From Mycteria americana (lineage: Eukaryota; Chordata; Aves; Ciconiiformes; Ciconiidae): a stretch of 64,000 nt of DNA. The position numbers were made by a program, and so were the translations under genes. The stretch covers positions 50,385,001-50,449,000 of the forward strand of contig NC_134371.1 of assembly GCF_035582795.1 (NCBI RefSeq), given 5' to 3'. Within the stretch, counting starts at the first letter, position 1. Every line of letters begins with the position of its first letter. The notes below the pieces were generated by a model that had not been told where the DNA came from, did not search any database, and saw nothing but the letters and a program-made list of their open reading frames with translations. Below are positions 63,201-64,000 of the stretch, piece after piece.

Positions 63201-64000
63201 ACTACTGTAACATACTGGGTCCTTAGCACACGGTCAATAATCTACAACCACAAATACGCTAAAATCGTGAAAGGATTGAGTCTGAGGTATATTCTTCATC
63301 TGCCACACTTCATGGTACCCAAGTGCCTCATAGGAGATTAACAAACACACACCCTAGCACACGTATACCAGTAAGGCATCCTCACAGGCAACGTAACCAG
63401 ATGCTACCTCTTTGACATTTTTATCTGTGTACCTTACTGCCACAAGGCAGCATTAAAACAACAGCTGGGGTCCATTATTTGCCTATGCAGATAGGGCATC
63501 CTAGGACATCCCTAGAAGTCAACTGTTCGCTAATATTAGTCCACAGTCAGGAAAATGGAAGAAACTAATATAATTGGAGTAACAAGGTGGCGGTGGTTGG
63601 ATACACACAAGAGAGGCACTGACTGCGCCTCAGGGGAGGCGGGAGGGGGAAGCAGCCCAACCGCTCTCCACAGGAGCCACCTCCCCGGGAGGAGGGTGTC
63701 TACAGCAGCGCCCCGTAACAGCAGGGACGCGGGCTGCCCCTCCGTCAGGCCGAGAGCCGATAAGGGCGACCACAGCTCTCGCCTGCCTCGGCCTCCCAGC
63801 GCTCGCACCGCGGACTCGCCCCCAGCGCCCCTCCCAGGCCCGGCCCCCGGCCCCGCCGCTCGCCTCCCCCGGCCCTCCCCGCTCACCCGTGCTGGGCTGC
63901 CGCCCGCCGCTTGTTGAGCAGGCAGAGGAGCGCGCAGGCGGCGGCCGTGGCCCCGGCCATGGCGGAGTGGCGCACCGTGAGGTACTTGCTGTACGCAGCC
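33125..64000 (-). CDS. ABCD3: ABCD3 / PMP70, peroxisomal half ABC transporter, 23 coding exons (first two bases of ATG outside window)
   Basis: PMP70 is a half-size ABC transporter of the peroxisomal membrane. It dimerises and imports branched-chain, bile-acid-intermediate and dicarboxylic acyl-CoAs for beta-oxidation. Twenty-three exons join in phase to 660 residues (human 659). In order: N-terminal peroxisome-targeting/PEX19-binding region (about 1-80), transmembrane domain (about 85-350) with the EAA-like motif EEIAFYNG at 279-286, then the nucleotide-binding domain. Motifs are Walker [10 protein letters not shown] (474-482), Q-loop Gln511, signature LSGGE (572-576), Walker B FAILDE (592-597) and H-loop His626. 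All catalytic residues are intact. The reading begins with the last base of the inferred ATG at 64000, then Ala-Ala-Tyr-Ser-Lys-Tyr-Leu-Thr, close to human Ala-Ala-Phe-Ser-Lys-Tyr-Leu-Thr. Intron 1 is about 14 kb; the others are about 0.1-2.4 kb. Confidence 0.97.
33956..34012 (-). CDS. ABCD3: ABCD3 exon 22 (H-loop)
   Basis: Residues 617-635. [12 protein letters not shown] contains the switch histidine (His626). Acceptor tatgtag, donor gtatgt. Confidence 0.96.
35401..35505 (-). CDS. ABCD3: ABCD3 exon 21 (Walker B and D-loop)
   Basis: Residues 582-616. [12 protein letters not shown] holds Walker B Asp596 and catalytic Glu597, followed by the D-loop. The donor is gtaagc. Confidence 0.97.
35941..36060 (-). 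CDS. ABCD3: ABCD3 exon 20 (ABC signature)
   Basis: Residues 542-581. It contains [10 protein letters not shown]. The donor is A|gtatgt, with A instead of G at -1; this is the only donor that joins Met-Ala to the next exon in phase. A 70-codon plus-strand frame here is its shadow. Confidence 0.95.
36278..36367 (-). CDS. ABCD3: ABCD3 exon 19
   Basis: Residues 512-541. [17 protein letters not shown] follows the Q-loop glutamine at the end of exon 18. The rest, [13 protein letters not shown], is more diverged from human. Confidence 0.96.
36470..36535 (-). CDS. ABCD3: ABCD3 exon 18 (Q-loop)
   Basis: Residues 490-511. [12 protein letters not shown] is followed by RGKLFYVPQ, the last residue being the Q-loop Gln511. 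Donor gtgagg. Confidence 0.96.
36629..36706 (-). CDS. ABCD3: ABCD3 exon 17 (Walker A)
   Basis: Residues 464-489. The P-loop GPNGCGKSS binds ATP phosphates through Lys480. Phase 0 at both ends. Confidence 0.97.
37102..37165 (-). CDS. ABCD3: ABCD3 exon 16 (start of nucleotide-binding domain)
   Basis: Residues 442-463. It encodes [21 protein letters not shown], close to human over its whole length, and includes the A-loop region of the ATP site. Confidence 0.95.
38231..38303 (-). CDS. ABCD3: ABCD3 exon 15 (linker to nucleotide-binding domain)
   Basis: Residues 418-441 plus two bases. It encodes [18 protein letters not shown], after a variable start (GDKKQA). Phases match both neighbours. Confidence 0.93.
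38380..38468 (-). CDS. ABCD3: ABCD3 exon 14
   Basis: Residues 388-417 plus one base. [16 protein letters not shown] matches human. The end reads VSQEK, one Gln shorter than my recollection of human VSQQEK. Confidence 0.94.
39011..39102 (-). CDS. ABCD3: ABCD3 exon 13
   Basis: Residues 358-387 plus two bases. [18 protein letters not shown] continues to [10 protein letters not shown], essentially identical to human. Donor gtaagc. Confidence 0.96.
39181..39278 (-). CDS. ABCD3: ABCD3 exon 12 (last transmembrane helix region)
   Basis: Residues 325-357. [17 protein letters not shown] is the hydrophobic core, followed by a loop more variable than its surroundings ([15 protein letters not shown]). 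Confidence 0.95.
39407..39476 (-). CDS. ABCD3: ABCD3 exon 11
   Basis: Residues 302-324 plus one base of Tyr325. [18 protein letters not shown] is the same as human. Confidence 0.96.
39929..39998 (-). CDS. ABCD3: ABCD3 exon 10 (EAA-like motif)
   Basis: Residues 278-301. EEIAFYNG is the EAA-like coupling motif of ABCD transporters. The acceptor AG directly follows 19 T residues on the coding strand, within a low-complexity tract. Confidence 0.96.
40001..40085. repeat. A/C-rich low-complexity tract next to ABCD3 exon 10
   Basis: An A19 run at 40001-40019 is followed by about 65 bases made of A-runs and CC or CCA units. On the coding (minus) strand this is a long T/G-rich tract ending in T19-AG, so it also serves as the polypyrimidine tract of exon 10. 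Confidence 0.9.
40412..40554 (-). CDS. ABCD3: ABCD3 exon 9
   Basis: Residues 231-277 plus two bases of Ser278. [20 protein letters not shown] and [17 protein letters not shown] match human closely. A 166-codon plus-strand frame (40433-40933) overlaps it antisense and is not a gene. Confidence 0.96.
41777..41833 (-). CDS. ABCD3: ABCD3 exon 8
   Basis: Residues 212-230, [19 protein letters not shown], identical to my recollection of human. Acceptor ctcttacag, donor gtaaat. Confidence 0.96.
42830..42953 (-). CDS. ABCD3: ABCD3 exon 7
   Basis: Residues 170-211. [20 protein letters not shown] and [19 protein letters not shown] are nearly identical to human. Donor gtaggt. Confidence 0.97.
43608..43705 (-). 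CDS. ABCD3: ABCD3 exon 6
   Basis: Residues 138-169 plus two bases. [20 protein letters not shown] is followed by [12 protein letters not shown]. Confidence 0.97.
44580..44649 (-). CDS. ABCD3: ABCD3 exon 5
   Basis: Residues 114-137. [17 protein letters not shown] matches human. The exon ends in Pro-Ala, where human has Pro-Leu. Donor gtaagt. Confidence 0.95.
45539..45627 (-). CDS. ABCD3: ABCD3 exon 4 (first transmembrane helix)
   Basis: Residues 85-113 plus two bases. [19 protein letters not shown] is the first membrane helix, followed by MIQNGT (N-linked-type sequon also in human). Confidence 0.96.
45937..46560 (-). repeat. CR1 LINE fragment with internal deletion, in ABCD3 intron 3
   Basis: Read on the minus strand, the 46560-46110 part encodes broken CR1 ORF2 reverse-transcriptase sequence. 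[20 protein letters not shown] is followed, after a frame shift, by [17 protein letters not shown]. The copy then jumps to a CR1 3' end (ggtgaccttcagaggtccct, cctgtatgaccctgtg). Frameshifts and the internal deletion make it a dead non-LTR retrotransposon copy. The left boundary is approximate. Confidence 0.85.
47014..47059. repeat. Short tandem duplication (24-base period)
   Basis: ttgaaaccagaatg(c)aactttt occurs twice in a row with a single-base difference. It lies in ABCD3 intron 3, about 190 bases from exon 3. Confidence 0.8.
47246..47344 (-). CDS. ABCD3: ABCD3 exon 3
   Basis: Residues 52-84. [18 protein letters not shown] continues to [13 protein letters not shown]. The acceptor is aagcag, a NAGNAG tandem site; I used the second AG, which gives the same protein length as human here. 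Confidence 0.95.
49706..49742 (-). CDS. ABCD3: ABCD3 exon 2 (37-base microexon)
   Basis: It completes Gly39 and encodes residues 40-51, [12 protein letters not shown] (human KKSGKPPLQNNE). It is recognisable only by the conserved LQNNE end, the phase match (2 to 0), the acceptor ctctgcag and the donor gtaatt. Confidence 0.93.
54735..55178 (+). repeat. Old, diverged CR1 LINE 3' fragment
   Basis: It keeps the CR1 3' order: agttttggaccccca, acaggtacagcagagggcc, then a degraded middle, then gtgaccttttgaggtgcctt and aaaccattctatta at the end. It is more diverged than the copy at 57 kb and is interrupted by a G-rich insertion and a short tandem duplication (acataaactgaa). Confidence 0.75.
54889..54912 (+). 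repeat. G-run cluster with quadruplex potential
   Basis: Runs of 10, 5 and 5 G separated by two bases each satisfy the usual G3+N1-7 pattern, since the first run can supply two tracts. It lies in the old CR1 copy within ABCD3 intron 1, on the non-template side for ABCD3's neighbours and C-rich in the ABCD3 transcript. Confidence 0.7.
55183..55206. repeat. Poly(A) tract after the CR1 fragment
   Basis: A run of A residues (about 18, then a C and more A) begins a few bases past the CR1 end. CR1 elements normally end in an octamer repeat and not in poly(A), so this is probably an independent microsatellite. Confidence 0.6.
56895..57416 (+). repeat. CR1 LINE 3' end (avian type), in ABCD3 intron 1
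   Basis: This is a well-preserved 3' fragment of a chicken-repeat-1 non-LTR retrotransposon. It contains the end of ORF2 ([20 protein letters not shown] and KKFFTMRV, in frame from 56907 to 57233) and the CR1 3'UTR. It ends with two tandem ATTCTATG octamers at 57400-57415. It is 5'-truncated, as most CR1 copies are, and sits antisense to ABCD3. Confidence 0.95.
60252..60330. repeat. Direct repeat copy 1 (about 78 bp)
   Basis: It starts attttacttttcaactttg and ends aagctcacaa. It matches copy 2 perfectly over about 61 bases, then differs only in the lengths of the T and A runs before the last bases. No open frame or known repeat is recognised in it. Confidence 0.92.
60791..60868. repeat. Direct repeat copy 2 (about 78 bp)
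   Basis: This is the same sequence as 60252-60330, in the same orientation, 539 bases downstream. The near identity points to a recent duplication within ABCD3 intron 1. Confidence 0.92.
63615..64000. promoter_or_regulatory. ABCD3: CpG island at the 5' end of ABCD3
   Basis: GC-rich, CpG-rich sequence covers exon 1 and the first 270 bases of intron 1 and continues past the window edge. The transcription start and 5'UTR must lie outside. Open frames on both strands here are due to base composition. Confidence 0.85.
63887..64000 (-). CDS. ABCD3: ABCD3 exon 1 (partial: first two bases of ATG missing)
   Basis: After the G at 64000 it reads [16 protein letters not shown], then a hydrophobic stretch ending LLCLLNKRR and AAQHG. 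Human begins MAAFSKYLTARNSSLAG. This N-terminal segment carries peroxisomal targeting information in PMP70. Donor gtgagc at 63886. Confidence 0.94.

Larger units (their letters stand above)
49743..63886 (-). other. ABCD3: ABCD3 intron 1 (about 14 kb)
   Basis: This is a long non-coding intron, AT-rich apart from its CpG-rich 5' end. It contains two plus-strand CR1 fragments (about 54.74-55.18 and 56.9-57.42 kb), a near-identical direct repeat (60.25 and 60.79 kb) and many T or A homopolymers. I recognise no nested gene or structured RNA. Confidence 0.85.

Noticed and set aside
1-64000. CRISPR arrays, operons, prokaryotic promoters, tRNA or rRNA genes, viral genes
   Set aside because: None seen. 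The DNA is plainly a spliced vertebrate locus. The only mobile-element sequence I could support is CR1-type and unclassified ancient repeats.
1-64000. A new multi-gene biological system
   Set aside because: The only protein-coding genes supported are two well-known ones, F3 and ABCD3. I found no evidence for an undescribed system.

Overview
This window is vertebrate nuclear DNA, most likely from a bird. It has two spliced genes with GT-AG introns and CpG-rich promoters. It also carries CR1 LINE fragments, one ending in the tandem ATTCTATG octamer typical of avian CR1, and its introns are mostly compact. I cannot name the species from the sequence.

Layout. 1 to about 13,500 is AT-rich non-coding DNA 5' of F3. 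13,530-14,330 is a CpG island with a TATA box. 13,948-19,747 (+) is the complete six-exon coding region of F3 (tissue factor, coagulation factor III). A long AU-rich 3'UTR follows, with a poly(A) signal at 20,776; it has absorbed an old CR1-like fragment. About 20.8-31.5 kb is intergenic and I recognise no gene there. From 33,125 to the right edge (-) lies ABCD3 (PMP70, peroxisomal half ABC transporter). All 23 coding exons are present and every splice phase joins. Only the first two bases of the start codon fall outside the window. The summed reading frame is 660 residues, against 659 in human as I recall it.

The genes are tail-to-tail, the same order and orientation I recall for human F3 and ABCD3 on 1p21-p22, so this is a conserved vertebrate neighbourhood and not an operon-like unit. 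F3 starts the extrinsic clotting cascade at the cell surface. ABCD3 moves branched-chain, bile-acid-intermediate and dicarboxylic acyl-CoAs into peroxisomes. They are not functionally linked.

I found no CRISPR array, rRNA, tRNA, viral locus or new multi-gene system. The points worth a second look are in the two genes and the repeats: an F3 tail without serines and with Glu-Pro where human has Ser258-Pro; changed factor VIIa-contact positions; two in-frame donors at F3 exon 5; a NAGNAG acceptor at ABCD3 exon 3; an extreme T19 polypyrimidine tract at ABCD3 exon 10; a near-identical direct repeat of about 78 bp in ABCD3 intron 1; and an inverted pair of ancient repeat fragments between the genes. 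Exon limits were derived by hand from splice signals, frame and recalled human proteins. No alignment was run.
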